Source: Diadema setosum (lineage: Eukaryota; Echinodermata; Echinoidea; Diadematoida; Diadematidae). From it: 64,000 bases of DNA. The stretch's first letter is position 1. Every line of letters starts with the position of its first letter. The stretch lies in contig CM067062.1 in the NCBI GenBank assembly GCA_033980235.1, positions 11,867,527 to 11,931,526 on the forward strand. Direction: 5' to 3'. Positions 12,301-26,400 of this stretch are shown here, one piece after another. The position numbers and the translations under genes are program-made. The notes beneath the pieces were generated by a model that saw only the letters and a list, made by a program, of their open reading frames with translations, was not told where the DNA came from and did not search any database.

Positions 12301-14548
12301 AATATAAATATGCTAAGGAATATAATGACCTTCCCATGGATATTAAAATTTTTCCCATAACTGCAGTGTTCATTATATTTAAATCTAATATAAGTATGTT
12401 TAAGGTCACTGCCCCGTTTATTTAATTTCTTTCTTTTTGTTGATGAAAAAGAGTTATTAGAGAATTATTTGAATTAGTACAGGTTATTGAAAGTTATGAT
12501 TTATTGTTTTTCCCCTCCCTTTCCTTGTATCCTTTTCTTTTGCTATTCGCTATTCGATGTTGTTGTTGTTGTTTTTCTCTCTCTCAACTTATGTATTTCA
12601 AATATCTACATTATGTATTTCATAATTTCACATTGTATTTGTATAATTTCCATGTTCTGGACCCCATGGAAGACCAGCGATGAATATGGGCCATCCAGCC
12701 GTTGTTGTTTTTATACGGAAAATCAATCAATCAACAAAAAAGAGCACTCAGAAAATATAGATATAATTACGTGTATAATGTACGGGCATACATTTCATCG
12801 TATATAAAATAAATAATAAGGTGGAGGCAACCGCTAGCGACTTGCTTGACTATAGCCAGATAGCTGCACTAACGGGCTCTAATTGTATAACTACTTCCAA
12901 GTTTTGCAAGCAATTGCCGTTCACTTGAAATTCGCCGCAAACGATCAGATGGACAAAAAAGCACTGTTTACAATGTGCTTTTATTCTTTATTTTTACCTC
13001 ATCAGATTTCAAATGCTCTGACTGTACATAGATAGAGTTTGGATGTACAAAGCACATGCTATTGACATATTGTTTTTCGAATCATCCGCGTCTTTTAATT
13101 TCCGCCTTTCAGTATCACAGATTGAATTTAATTGAATCTGTTATATTTGTTTATCTATATGTTCTTAGAATGATCTCAATGGTGGATTTGTATCATGTCA
13201 AATGAGGAGTTTTACTGCAAAACGAGCCAGGCACCTTTTTTAGACGTTTCAAAGAAAGTCCATCATCAGATGGACCCTCCTGAAAAACAGTAAGCCATGA
13301 TGGCAGTATTTACTGAGTGAGGCTTATCCAGCCGCTTTCAACATTGTATTATTTTTATATTTGTATATGTTTGATTGATTGTGACGGGAATAAATAAACA
13401 AACAACAAACAAGATGGAGCGAAATCAAACTTTTTCAGTAATACCTCACTTGAAATATAACAAGCAATATTCTAGAAATTATGATTAAGATATCCCATAT
13501 TTTGTATCATTTTCTTTGTTTTTTTTAAGCAGCTTTAATCACAAGAATGGGATTAACTAGTTTTTAGATAAACCTCTTCAAATGTAAGCAGGGTAAAGTT
13601 AGTGATTTCTATTGTCACTCATTTCTATTCTTTTGCAGTCGAGAGTGAAATTTTCTTCGCCGATGTCAAGTTTGCTGCCAGTCATCGTAAGTATGCGATA
13701 TTTAGCAACTGATAGATAGCAAATTATCTAACAATATTGATGACTGCGATACTTATAGCGCTGATGCAGCACACTCCCACTGAAATATAACTATAAAACT
13801 ATAAAAAATATCTAACATACAGTGTATCACAAAACCAAACAAAAAGCACTTAAAGACTAAAAATAGTTGAAACATAATTTGTCTCGAGTTTCTCATATTT
13901 TCTGAAAAAGTAATTTTTCTTCAATATTCTAAGGTTTGGCATCATAAAACGAATGGGAAATTGTGTTTTTAGCAGTATTCTTGGAAAACTTGTTTTGCAT
14001 AAGAGTGTAATCATGAATTGCATAAGAGTGAGTAGTCGTTACATTATTACTATAATTATCACGACTCACGAGGGGACTGCATTCTACAAGCTTGGCTTTT
14101 TAGCGGTCCCCTCCATTTCCAACCTTTTCTTTGTCATGGTTCAGTCACATTTTGTCCATGTATTTCTTCAACTAGTATGTTTATTGATTCATGTAAACAA
14201 ATGACGTGTATCTAAATTTCATTTGGAAATGTAAAAGTTACATTGTACTTAATTTGTTTATATGAAATTGTCATATCATATGCTTTGGCCGGAAATGAAA
14301 TAAAAATGAAATGAAATGAAATCATGGTAATGAGGTATGGTTTACAGACCTCTTTTCATTTCTTATCAATCCTTTCACAATCTTCACTGTCAACTCTAAC
14401 AATTTTTGAAAGGATGGTGCTTCTGCTTTGAAATTTGGTTAGTTTACTATTAGTTTAGATTAGTTCTTTATCCAAAAAAAAAAAAAAAAAAAAAATCACA
14501 CACCCGTCACACAGACGGCCGGCCTGAAGATGCCTATGAGTGAGTAAC

Positions 14549-14585
<37 letters not shown>

Positions 14586-17500
14586 TGGAATTTTCCACGT
14601 GTTGGACTTCGAATGTTGTAATTATTAGAAGAAAGAGTCTCAAGTACGCCATGGATCCAACTATTACAAAATTTTTATTACAAAATTTTCGGTCTGCCTC
14701 AGACCTTCGTCAGTGCAAAGACAATGATGGACAATGATAAACATGAATCATAACAACAATGCTATGCGCGTCATGCGCGTAGTGCGTTGCCCTGGAGCTG
14801 CGTTGTCAAGGAGAGCGCTGATACGTATAGGGGTATGGTAGAAAGTGAAGACTGAACTCAGACTCAACAAAAGTTTCAAGTGCTTGTTTGAATCATACTA
14901 TGCTATATACTCTTTATAAAAATACATTGCTATATATACGTCCTTGTAATAATAGACTTTAGCGATTCTATTTTTTGTAGATAAACATCGAAGAAAAGAC
15001 GCATAGAAAGCATTGATTACAAATGGAGAAAAAATTAAAAGAAATGAGCTAATAATACAACTAGTTATAAGAGCATCTATTTACTGTAAAAATAAAAATT
15101 ATATATATATATATAATACGGATAATCAAGACATCATATTAAAAAATAGTGTTCAATACAAATATGATAGAATCTCAACATTAACTCAATTAAAATCTCA
15201 ATGAAGACTAAACCCAAACTCAACAGTTCCGAGCGTATGTGTATATTATATGCATGCCAATGTATGCTATATATACTATATATAAATACATTACTGTATG
15301 TATACATCCATGTAATATTTGACTTTTGTGACTCCATTTTTTCGTAGATAAACATCGAAAAAAAAAAGCATGTAAAGACGCATATCAAGCACCAATCAAG
15401 CATTAAATACAAAATAATGGAGAAAAAATGAAAAAATAAGCTCATAATAATCATAACCAAATATCGAAGAATCTGTTTACTGTAATGATGAGAATATGAT
15501 AAATTTGCGGCTAATCAAGACATCATATTTAACATAAAAGGTAAGTGGTCAATGCGAAATATAATAAAATCTTAACATTACCTTTTGTAAATAATGAAAA
15601 ATATGCATATCATATAGGTCTAGTCTCAGATTCTTAGAGATTCATTTCTTCACTTCTTGTAGAAAGAGAAACTGCTTAACCATCCAAGGTCCTTGTTGAG
15701 TCCTGTTTCAAAAGACCTGGTTTGGATGATGAATTTCATTTCAGCTAATTTTCTGGCTTCTCTGTCTTTGAAATTAGTGCCGATGATACAGAATTGCAGA
15801 TCCCGAATTGAGTGGTTGCCTGAGTTGAAATGTTCGGCAACTGGTAGTGATGACTTGTGCTGAATTGAATTTCTGTGATTGTTGAAACGAAGTCTGAACT
15901 TAGTACCTGTTTCCCCGATATACTTCGCGTTAGGGCATTTTGAGCATGAGATGCAGTAAACCACATTTGGGGTGTCACATGTGGCGTGAGGGGTAGAGAC
16001 AGAGAAGCCAGGAGTTAGATCTACTTTTTCAGAGGTGAGCATATGGGCACAGATTTGGCAACGGCTTTTGCCACATGGGCGGTTAGCTTTCTGTTTTTGT
16101 TTCTTTGAGATTGAGCTCTTTACCAATAATTCTCGTAGGTTTTTCGGTTGTTTTTGAGCGTTGATGGGGTGGTTCGAGAACGTGGCAGGGAGAGATTTGT
16201 CAAGAGATAGGTATTTCCACTCCTTGTTGATTTCGTTAATCAACGCTTTTGTGGAGGGATGATACGTGGTTACAAGAGGTAGCCTGTCAGATGGTTTAGC
16301 AGTTTCGCTTTTACTCTTGAGTAACTCTTCACGCTTTTTTGATTTAGCTCTTTCTAGACTGCGGTTTATCATGTGGATAGGATATCCTCTTTGTAAGAAG
16401 AAGCCTCCTAGTGTGATCGCTTGTTTGTCAAATTCCTCGTCATCTGAGATGATTCTCCGGTATCTCAGAAACTGACTGTACACGACCGCTTCTTTGCAGT
16501 GTTTTGGATGGAAGCTTTCATGGCGAAGATAGGTGTGTTTGTCAGTGGGCTTGTGATACACACTTGTCGAAATCTTGTTTCCGTCAGATATTTTGAGTTT
16601 AACATCAAGGAAGGCAATCTCTGACTTTGACTTTGACATAGTGAATTGGATGCTTCGGTTGACTTTTCCGAAGTCTTCGACAAACTTCATGAGCGACTCG
16701 TCTGAGTCTGTCCAAATTATGAAAATATCATCGATGTACCTCAGATAGAGTAGAGGCTTCTTCTCACATTTGGATAGGAAACTTTGTTCTAGCTCACACA
16801 TGAATATGTTTGCATACGAAGGGGCCATTTTCGTGCCCATTGCAGTTCCATTGGTTTGGAGATAGAATTTGTCGTCAAACGTGAAGAAATTGTGCTTGAG
16901 AATGAACTCTGTTAACCTAGCAAGATCAGTTACAAGAGATGCTTCTACGTCTTGCTTAGTAAGAAAATCTGACATGGCCTTGACTCCGTCTTCATGACCT
17001 ATGTTAGTGTACATAGAATACTTAGGTATTCTCAAGTACATAGTGTACTTGAGAATGAACTCTGTTAACCTAGCAAGATCAGTTACAAGAGATGCTTCTA
17101 CGTCTTGCTTAGTAAGAAAATCTGACATGGCCTTGACTCCGTCTTCATGACCTATGTTATTTTTTCATTTTTTCTCCATTATTTTGTATTTAATGCTTGA
17201 TTGGTGCTTGATATGCGTCTTTACATGCTTTTTTTTTTTTCGATGTTTATCTACGAAAAAATGGAGTCACAAAAGTCAAATATTACATGGATGTATACAT
17301 ACAGTAATGTATTTATATATAGTATATATAGCATACATTGGCATGCATATAATATACACATACGCTCGGAACTGTTGAGTTTGAGTTTAGTCTTCATTGA
17401 GATTTTAATTGAGTTAATGTTGAGATTCTATCATATTTGTATTGAACACTATTTTTTAATATGATGTCTTGATTATCCGTATTATATATATATATATATA

Positions 17501-17975
17501 ATTTTTATTTTTACAGTAAATAGATGCTCTTATAACTAGTTGTATTATTAGCTCATTTCTTTTAATTTTTTCTCCATTTGTAATCAATGCTTTCTATGCG
17601 TCTTTTCTTCGATGTTTATCTACAAAAAATAGAATCGCTAAAGTCTATTATTACAAGGACGTATATATAGCAATGTATTTTTATAAAGAGTATATAGCAT
17701 AGTATGATTCAAACAAGCACTTGAAACTTTTGTTGAGTCTGAGTTCAGTCTTCACTTTCTACCATACCCCTATACGTATCAGCGCTCTCCTTGACAACGC
17801 AGCTCCAGGGCAACGCACTACGCGCATGACGCGCATAGCATTGTTGTTATGATTCATGTTTATCATTGTCCATCATTGTCTTTGCACTGACGAAGGTCTG
17901 AGGCAGACCGAAAATTTTGTAATAAAAATTTTGTAATAGTTGGATCCATGGCGTACTTGAGACTCTTTCTTCTAA

Positions 17976-18030
<55 letters not shown>

Positions 18031-21000
18031 CCAAAACATTGGCCAAAAATAATGGCGACACCCCGACAGGAGTTAGCCCAACAAAAACTGAAATTGAAAA
18101 ACAGGTTAGTCCCACAACACCGCTCTCTTCATCAGTTGCCGGGGAGCGGAAGGTGAAAAGGGTAGGAAAGAATCGTTTCAGAATCGGGCATGCTTTGCAA
18201 ACATGACCGATCCCGGCAAGACGACTCTTCTCACTAACCTGTTTGATTCGAAAAGATGCACGCAGCTCACAGTACCGTCTCCATGGTGAAAGATCGCGTA
18301 TCACTATCGGCAACACAAGCGGTCTGGAGCATCCGCGCATCCCATAGTTACGTCACAATGCTTAGGCATGGGGAATACCCCACGCCTGTGAATGTCTAAA
18401 CAGCCACAGATAGATGGAAGGAGGCTTTCTCTGCTACGCTACACGCTACCTTTTCCAGAGCCTTTGCCTTTGAACGTCTAGCACCCAGGCGATAGAGGGA
18501 AGGTAGAAGAGCATGAGATGCAAACCCCCTGCACCCTACCTCTACCGGCCACACTGAAGCAGACCATCCATTTTCCTCACAGCATGCTTGGAGTTCTTCA
18601 TACTTCCTTGCTTTTCGCTCGTGAGCGTTCTGCATGTTTCCCTCCTCACATACTGTGAGTTCCACCATGGCGACCAGTTTCCTCTCATCTGAGTAAATTA
18701 CAATGTCTGGTCTCAAATCTGTGAGAGCGATTTGCTCTGGAAACACAAGTCTAGAGTCCAAATCTGCTTTTACCTTCCAATCATTTGCTGCAGCCAATAG
18801 GCCCATATGCTTTCTTTCCGAACTCCTGGTTACTGTTTCTCCCTGGCGTACGAAACGTATGATGTGGGAGGGGCTTCCAGAAACTGGATTCTCCGACCTG
18901 GCGCTCACTTCCTCCTGAAGACCATGAAGGATAACTCTCAGCACACGATTATGTCGCCAAGTATACCGACCCTGTTGTAGACTCAAGGGGCAACCAGCCA
19001 AGATGTGTGATGTGGTGCACTCCTCTCCACACAGGGCACATGCATCGCTTGCAGCGAGGCCCCATCTCTGGAGGTTTTTAGGGGTTGAGACGGTGTCATA
19101 TGTCGTGCCTATGACAAATTGTATAAGTTTAGGACTCATATCAAACAAAGTCTTCCATTTTAGATCACGACGTTTGACGTTCTCCCACGAAGTCCACTTC
19201 CCCTGCACCCCCATCTGAACTGCACGCACAAAATATTCGTCATCATGCTCCATAGCCACAATTTTACCAACTTCACACCGCCGCTCCTTTTTGCTCATTT
19301 TCTCCAGCGATGGGCGGGATTTTGAAACTCCTACCCCTTGGCGCCCAACTTGCCCCCTTGCAATGTCCTCAAAATGCAATCTGCTTTCCGCTCTCTCCAC
19401 AGCTTCCTCAGGACTCCACTTTCTCCCACATCGAATCGTAGGCTTCATCTTCTGTACCGTCTCATCAGCGCTGTCGCGAAGTTGGAGTAAACTATTAACT
19501 ACCGTTCTCTTCAGAATTCCAGTAAGACTGTCCAAAGGTAAGCGAAGTGTCGACTGTTTACAATAGAGCGCGACAGAAGATAGATTACAGCTGACCCCAA
19601 GCCACCTTCGAAGCAACTTCGACACCAATGTCTCCATTCGTTGAACGTGTGAAAGCGCAATGTCATATATCATCAGTTGCCACTGAATCCGAGGTAGAAC
19701 AAGATGATTATAGCACCAACATTTCATGATTCCAGACAGCACACTTTTATCTAGCAGTTTCATCCAATTTCTAAGGGAGTTTTCAATGGACAAGCGAGCC
19801 TGCCTGTCATTCAAATCTCCATTGATCTTGCGTCCTAAGAATTTGACTGGCGTATTATGAATCCCAGGGATCCTCTGCCCGTCCACAACAAAGGGTTCTT
19901 CTTGTCGAACTTTCCCGTGGACCAATACAAGCGATCGCGATTTCGCTGCCTTGATTTTCATACGGCTCCAAGTCATAAACTCATTCACTTTGTCCAAAAC
20001 CTCCTGCGCCGAAATCACCGAAGAAGTGCAGATGGTTATATCATCCATGTATTCCTTTAATACAGGAACACGAATACCCCTCTTCTTCAAGAGATATTGC
20101 TTCGTCGAGATTTGGCTGACAAAGTCATTCAAAAGATTGAAAGTCGAAACAAAAAGAATTGGAGACAAGGTGCAACCCATGAAGATGCCAATTGAAAACT
20201 TCTGCCAGTCCGAGGTCCAATCCTTCACCGAAAAGCGCGCGTACAATCCGGCGTAGTAAGATTGAATAAGATCAACAAAAGTGTCGGGAACGTGGTACCA
20301 GCGAAGAGCAAAACTTATCGCCGCGTGGGGAACGGAACCGTACGCGTTCGCAAGGTCCAACCAAATTACAGCGAGGTTCTTCTGACAGGTTTTGGCATCT
20401 TTGATGGTTTCCCAAAGAGTAGATACGTGCTCCCATACGCCACAATGGCCACGTATTCCTCCTTTCTGCACGGAGACATCTAGGTAGTCGTTCACTCGAA
20501 GATAATGTTCTAATCTCTTGGCTTGAATTGCGAAGAACAGCTTAGCTTCCACATTAAGCAAAGAAATCGGTCGGAAGTCAGTAATTGTCTTTTCATTGGA
20601 AGTCGCCGATTTTTGAATGTACACACCTTCTGCTACTCTCCATTGGATAGGGATCTTCTTTGTTCTCCATACAACTAACAGTACATACAGACAATAAGAA
20701 ATAATTTAACACAACAAAAGAGAGAATATGATGAGCTAAATTATACATGAAAAGTCATTCAGATATGGGAATATAATAAATTATTACGGCACGTTAAACT
20801 AAAGTTGGCAAAACTGGCTACTTAACAGCACAGTGAATCTGATGACATTAAATAAAGGAATTTTTGGTCAATAGGCAACTGAGGAAAAGTAGGATCTCTT
20901 TCTGATATAATACTGAATAATTGTGATCTGAAATCATCATATGCAGAACAAATCATAAAGTAATGAAACTCATCTTCTACATCACCGGAATTACAAATAT

Positions 21001-23384
21001 TTCAAAATCTTTCATCGTATGCGACATTTTTGTAACGTCCGGTTTTAAGGGCAATAGGGGCACAACCACTTCTGAACAAAGCTAATGCTCACCTATTAGA
21101 TCTATGCTGACACTGAATAACATATTTAGAGGTATTCAAAGAGTGTTTGAAATTACGATAAGTTCTGAGTTTGTTTCTGGATGGGGGAACCCTTCTTCTA
21201 TCATCAAACGTGAGCATTTCCACTTATTTTCAACAAATGATTTACATGCTATGGATACGAAGCTCACAGTATTTTGTGTACTAACAAGCTCAGCCAAAGT
21301 TTCAACATGCATACATAACAATTTTGCAAATTGGGGTTATTGTTTGACCTTATAACACCAATTTTTAACACCATTATTTGCTAGGGATTTAGACCACAAG
21401 AAAATTTCCAGGGTAATGGTCAGGTCACACCAAAGCCTATAGCAATTGCTTGACACTGATAGAAGATGGGGGATCCCAACCTATATCACCCATCACCCAT
21501 AACTGCATCATTAGAGGTATATTTCCCCATTCCAAGAAAGAAACAACATGATCTTAAAAAATAAAAAAATATTAAAAAAAAAAACTAATAATGGCTGAAT
21601 ATTCATCTAAGCCCCAAATACCGCTTGCATAGTGCAAAATGGGCAAAATTATGCATCGTACAATTTTTTCTTTTTGGTAGGTCATAAACAGAGAACCACC
21701 AATCAATTCAAATTTACTAATAACCACTCCGAGGGCTGTAGTAACGGGTTGAGCCAATATTTTGGTGCCTTTTTGTAAACTTAGAAATTCATCACACCAC
21801 AGTCCAAGATATTTATACAAGTCAACAGTATCAAGCTTTTGACCATTACAATAAAATATAGATGTGGTTTTTGCTTTGATTTCATCCTGAAGTGCACAAT
21901 TTGATTTTTAAAAGTAATAGATTCGATCCTCCACTTTTGATATAAGTAACTGATATTCAAGTGATGTTCATAAAAATGCAATAGTTGTCTTAGCCCTATA
22001 GAGCAAAGCCACCGTACACGGCATGTCAATGGAGATCTCAAATTAAGGTGATTTGGCAGCCACTATGATTTTCTTACACTCCTTGACGTATGATATTTTT
22101 GAAAAAAAAAGAGACAGATAGCGGAATTTGTGGCCCCAACAGTTTGCTGAAATTTTTATTGAACGAGTAATGAAATTTATACTAAGTGTTTCAAAAAACA
22201 TTTCCCACTTTTGATCATTGATAGTTCAACAATTATTCATCCGATAAAACTGTCGTTGATATGAGTAATAGCTGAATAGTGTACAGTTTTGTTGGAGGTA
22301 ATTTGAATGTGAAAGCATAAATCAGTTTCATTAAATCTAAGATTGATTTTGAATTAAGGTTTCAGATTTGGGTCAAATTTTAACCCTCTGTACAAAAATT
22401 GAACTTTGCACAGGAACCAATGATGTGTATGTGAGCGTGTGCTGACAATGGCCCTTAACAATGGACATGCCTGAACCACCTGTTGACTAGGCGTCAGTCT
22501 CGCGCTCCCAGGCACATGAATGCTTAATCAATGATTCATGTGGATTGCCCTGGGCACTGCTAGTCTGAATTCATGCACGGTAAAGGGTAAAATATATGCA
22601 CATGGAAAAGGTAAGCACATGTTTCCATGTGCTTGCAAACACCTCATTTCATTCCAGCTGGCAATCATTTTGAAATTTTGCTTCACATTGTCTAATATCT
22701 AAAGTTCCTCACTTTAATACAACTAACTACTAATTAAATAGTCTGACAATTTTTTCGCTTTTTCGATAAAAAGAGATCATTTTTGGTAAAGAGTTCAGCA
22801 GCATTTATCATTGGGACGATTTGTTTCACAGTAGATTAATTTAAGGCTCCATATACACAAGTGTATACTCTAATTGATTTTCTTTGCTTCCTGTCACCAT
22901 GTTTACGAAAGAACAGAAGGTAATCATTGTAATTTCGTTTTTCAGAAGTAATAGGGAGAGCACTGTCACGACTCAACGACAGTATCGGCAGGCGTTTGAC
23001 TTTACACAGATACTTCCAGAGGCTGAATAAAGACCAGTTGTGATAGTGGAATTTCTCATAAATAAATAATGAAGCATTCAAACCCTGGCCATTGTTCAGG
23101 ACCATTGTCAAGGTGTTAAACACACATGACCCCTGTGCAAAGTGAAATGTTGTACATGCAGAGGGTTGAAAATAGAGCAGAATCTGGAACCTAACTGTGA
23201 AATCAATCATTGATTTCGTGAAACTGATTTATGCTTTCATATTTAAACCACCTTCAACCAAATTGTACACTATTCAGCTATCACTCATATCAATGACAAT
23301 GTTATCTGATATATAGTTTTTGAATTCTTAAGATATAAAAGTGGGAAATGTTTTTTGAAACACCTAGTATATATACACGCTATC

Positions 23385-23426
<42 letters not shown>

Positions 23427-26400
23427 GATAGCGTGTACCGGGATAGATATACGGATATAAAAGACGAGAAAGTAAACAATACATTCGAAGCAACAAAGAC
23501 TGTGATTGTAATTGTTGTCATGTTCACTTCAATCAGGATTAACAAAAAAAAAAAAAAAACAACTGCAACCAAAACAAAAGTTCCCAAACTTGATATTTCG
23601 TACAATTAAAACGATGCCCTTTTACTATATAAGTACTACACACCTCCCCCTATACACTCAAATTACCTTCAGAGTACGAGCAAGTGAAGGAAAGCACGAC
23701 GGAATCAGGGTATGTCTACTCTTCTGAGGAGACCGTGGAAAACCTCGGCCGCGCCCGCCTAGTCACCGAGCTCGCTGAAAACCAGAACTACCCTTTGACG
23801 CAAGAGTTTGTCATTACCGTTTGCAACCTCCCAGCTGAGTACGAGGAAAGAATCTACATGAACTTTCTCAGCGACTGGGGAACGGTGGGACAACTTTGTC
23901 CAGTCATAATTATACTCGTTTACATTCAAACAAATCAAATCGTGCAAAGTATTTTAGACGTGTAACTTCGTATGTACAGGGCCCCGTTGCAAGAAAGTTG
24001 CAATCAATTGCAAATAATTGCTAATTTTGAAACAACCATTCTGATTGGCTCAGGGTCTGCCCTATTAAGAAGACATGCATGCAACAATGATTTTGATTGG
24101 CCAGTGACAATCAGTTGCAAGTTGCGTTTAAACGCAAAGTTTCTAGCAACGGGGCCCTGGTGTACATGCTCAAGTTGAAATCATTTGTATCAAATTTTTT
24201 CGCGTGTGTTTAAGCTATTCCCTGATGTGCTTCCTTAAGCAAAGTTGGTTGGAGAGGCCCAAGGGCCATGGTGATTTTGATTGCTTTTTTCCAACCTGGC
24301 AACTTAGGGAAGCGCACCAAGGAAAGCCTAGCATCGTGTCTCGTATGTCGCTAGTTTTGTTTGTTTGTCTGCTATCCCTGGTAGTCTTGCAAATACCGAA
24401 TGAATAATGATAGTAATAGTAATAATAATTAAATGCTATTAATGCTAATACCACTATTATTATTGTTGTTGTTGTTATTATTATTATTATTTATATTATT
24501 ATTATTATTATTATTTATATTATTATTATTATTATTATTATTATTACTTGAATTTGTAGTAACTGATTACAATTGAGTGGGAGTAAAGAACTCCAATTTT
24601 GTTTTCTTTTGTTTGATTTGTCTGGTTTTATTTTTGCCTTTCACTCTGGTAAACCATTAACACAAACAATTCAATTAAATCAAAACAGCCAGATACAGTA
24701 TGTGTACATGGATGTAAATAAAGAAATTGTACAAAATAATGAATTACGATAGACGAAAATACACGCAAGCGAGTATAATGACGATTGAATAAAGGGAATT
24801 AGCATGCTAATTTTCAATGCGAAGTAATAAATTTATATGAATACGAAAAATGAATGAATTGATACTGGTAAGTAGGTGAGAGAAATCCTTTTACAAGGAG
24901 AAAATATAGGTACATGCATGACATGTGTACTTGGTTGCTAATGTCCAGTTCGCACTCAATTGGCATATAGAGTTATAGACCAAGTATTACATGTTTGATT
25001 CAGAAACAGTAAAATTTTCTTGATGTTGAAAATTTGTTTGGAAGTAAAAATAGTGCAACCTCATAGAGCCTCTATCAAAAACAAACAAAAAAAAAGTAAC
25101 TATGTGCTGATATGAATAGATGCTTCCTCAACTCAAATTTGTTTTCGATTTTTTTTTTTTTGGAAATAAAATGTAGAGATTTCCGCTAATTTCCTAATTA
25201 CTGACATCCATCTTTCCAGCACATTGTCGAGCAGGTCGACCTGGGCACGCGCGATGTGAAAACCTACCGTGAGACTCGGTCGAAGTTTGTATCGGACATA
25301 GCAACCAGTGTAAGTTGTCAATATTAAATAAATGGATGAATCAGTCAGTTTGGAGTTAACGCATTAATGTGCTTATTGGTACAAACGACCTTTTTTTTTT
25401 CTCGGTTGTTAAAGCATTTCGCTCGTTTCCAAAGCGAAATATTTTCAGTGCAAAATTTGTGGAATTCATCAATCCCGTTCGAACAAAGAATGGACGTGAG
25501 TGACCTGGGGCCTGTTTCCATAAAACATGTCATCAGTGACAAGCTATTGAAATCCTTGCAGCTAATTGGCTGAGAGCAAATTTGTCATAGAAATGTGGCA
25601 GTTGTTACTGATGACAAGTTTTATGAAACGGGCCCCTGGTGACCAGAAGGGTCAGTCATACCCTGGGAAGCATCCATTTTTTTTTCGCATTGACTGTATT
25701 AAGAATTCATTGGTATTCTGATATTAATTTGACCAGGGAGGTGAGTCCTCTCACCTCCCTGGTTTGACCCATATACCAGGCTGTAATATGTCAGGTTGAT
25801 GTACGCATATATAGCAAGCAAAGTGGAATTTCGATATATGGCTTGTTCTTTGTTACATTTCTTAATAGTATAAATTTTGCCAAATTGTTTAATGATTACA
25901 AAGATATTTTAGCATTACGAAATTGAAAAGGGAAAAAAATAATGTGTATAGCGTTTGAGGGCTGAAATAAACAGTATTGTAGGTTCCAAATGTCATTTGA
26001 ATTAGATTCAATTCATCTATCATTAACAATAATTATTTCCATCCAACGTAAGACTAAAACAAAATAAAATGTATATAAACCTTTCACATATCATATTGTT
26101 TTATCAATTTGTATGGAATGCATAGACCCTGCAGACTTCATCGCTAAAGTCCTGAACAACGATTAACATTTTTTAATCATCCATTGAACTTTTACATTGC
26201 CGTCTTTCTTTGTCTGTATTAGCTATCTTCTCGAATCTGCAACTTTTAACTTTTGCCACAAATGCCACAACGTTCTGTCACAAGCATGACAAGTGCAGAA
26301 ATTATATCCTAACATGTCGATTTTATGGCCCTCCATTTTGAACAAATGCATTCAGTCGAACCAGTTGTAATGCTGCAAAAAGTACTTTCGAAACGTCTTT

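Larger units (their letters stand above)
9500..12740 (+). mobile_element. Degenerate non-LTR retrotransposon (CR1/Jockey-like group) in intron 1
   Basis: Fragments in order: an AP-endonuclease start near 9620 (LRIAHLNVNSLLKHIDEVRAF), an endonuclease middle, a Lys-rich linker (10424-11059), reverse-transcriptase blocks near 11090-11550 (NYRPISILSCVSKILERF, FVNLRKAFDTVN, CGVPHGSLLGPLLF) and YADDTVLYFS near 11610. The tail has YLGLWCDE and a 3' UTR ending in ATCAATCAATCAA near 12735. The parts lie in several frames with stops and shifts. It is an old dead copy in the same sense as the host gene. Confidence 0.85.
14619..17982 (-). mobile_element. Penelope-like element (PLE) between 0.8 kb inverted arms
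   Basis: An RT/GIY-YIG gene on the minus strand is enclosed by arms 14619-15439 and 17157-17982, near-identical reverse complements of about 820 bases. PLEs are known for terminal repeats in direct or inverted order and for 5' truncation. Beside the gene's 3' end there is also a tandem pair: 14880-15190 and 15220-15600 are diverged direct copies of one about 300-base unit. Both arms abut (AT)n runs. The element lies antisense in intron 2 of the apextrin-like gene. Confidence 0.85.

Noticed and set aside
18703..20483. Plus-strand open frames within the retrotransposon
   Set aside because: Shadows of the long minus-strand RT/endonuclease frame.
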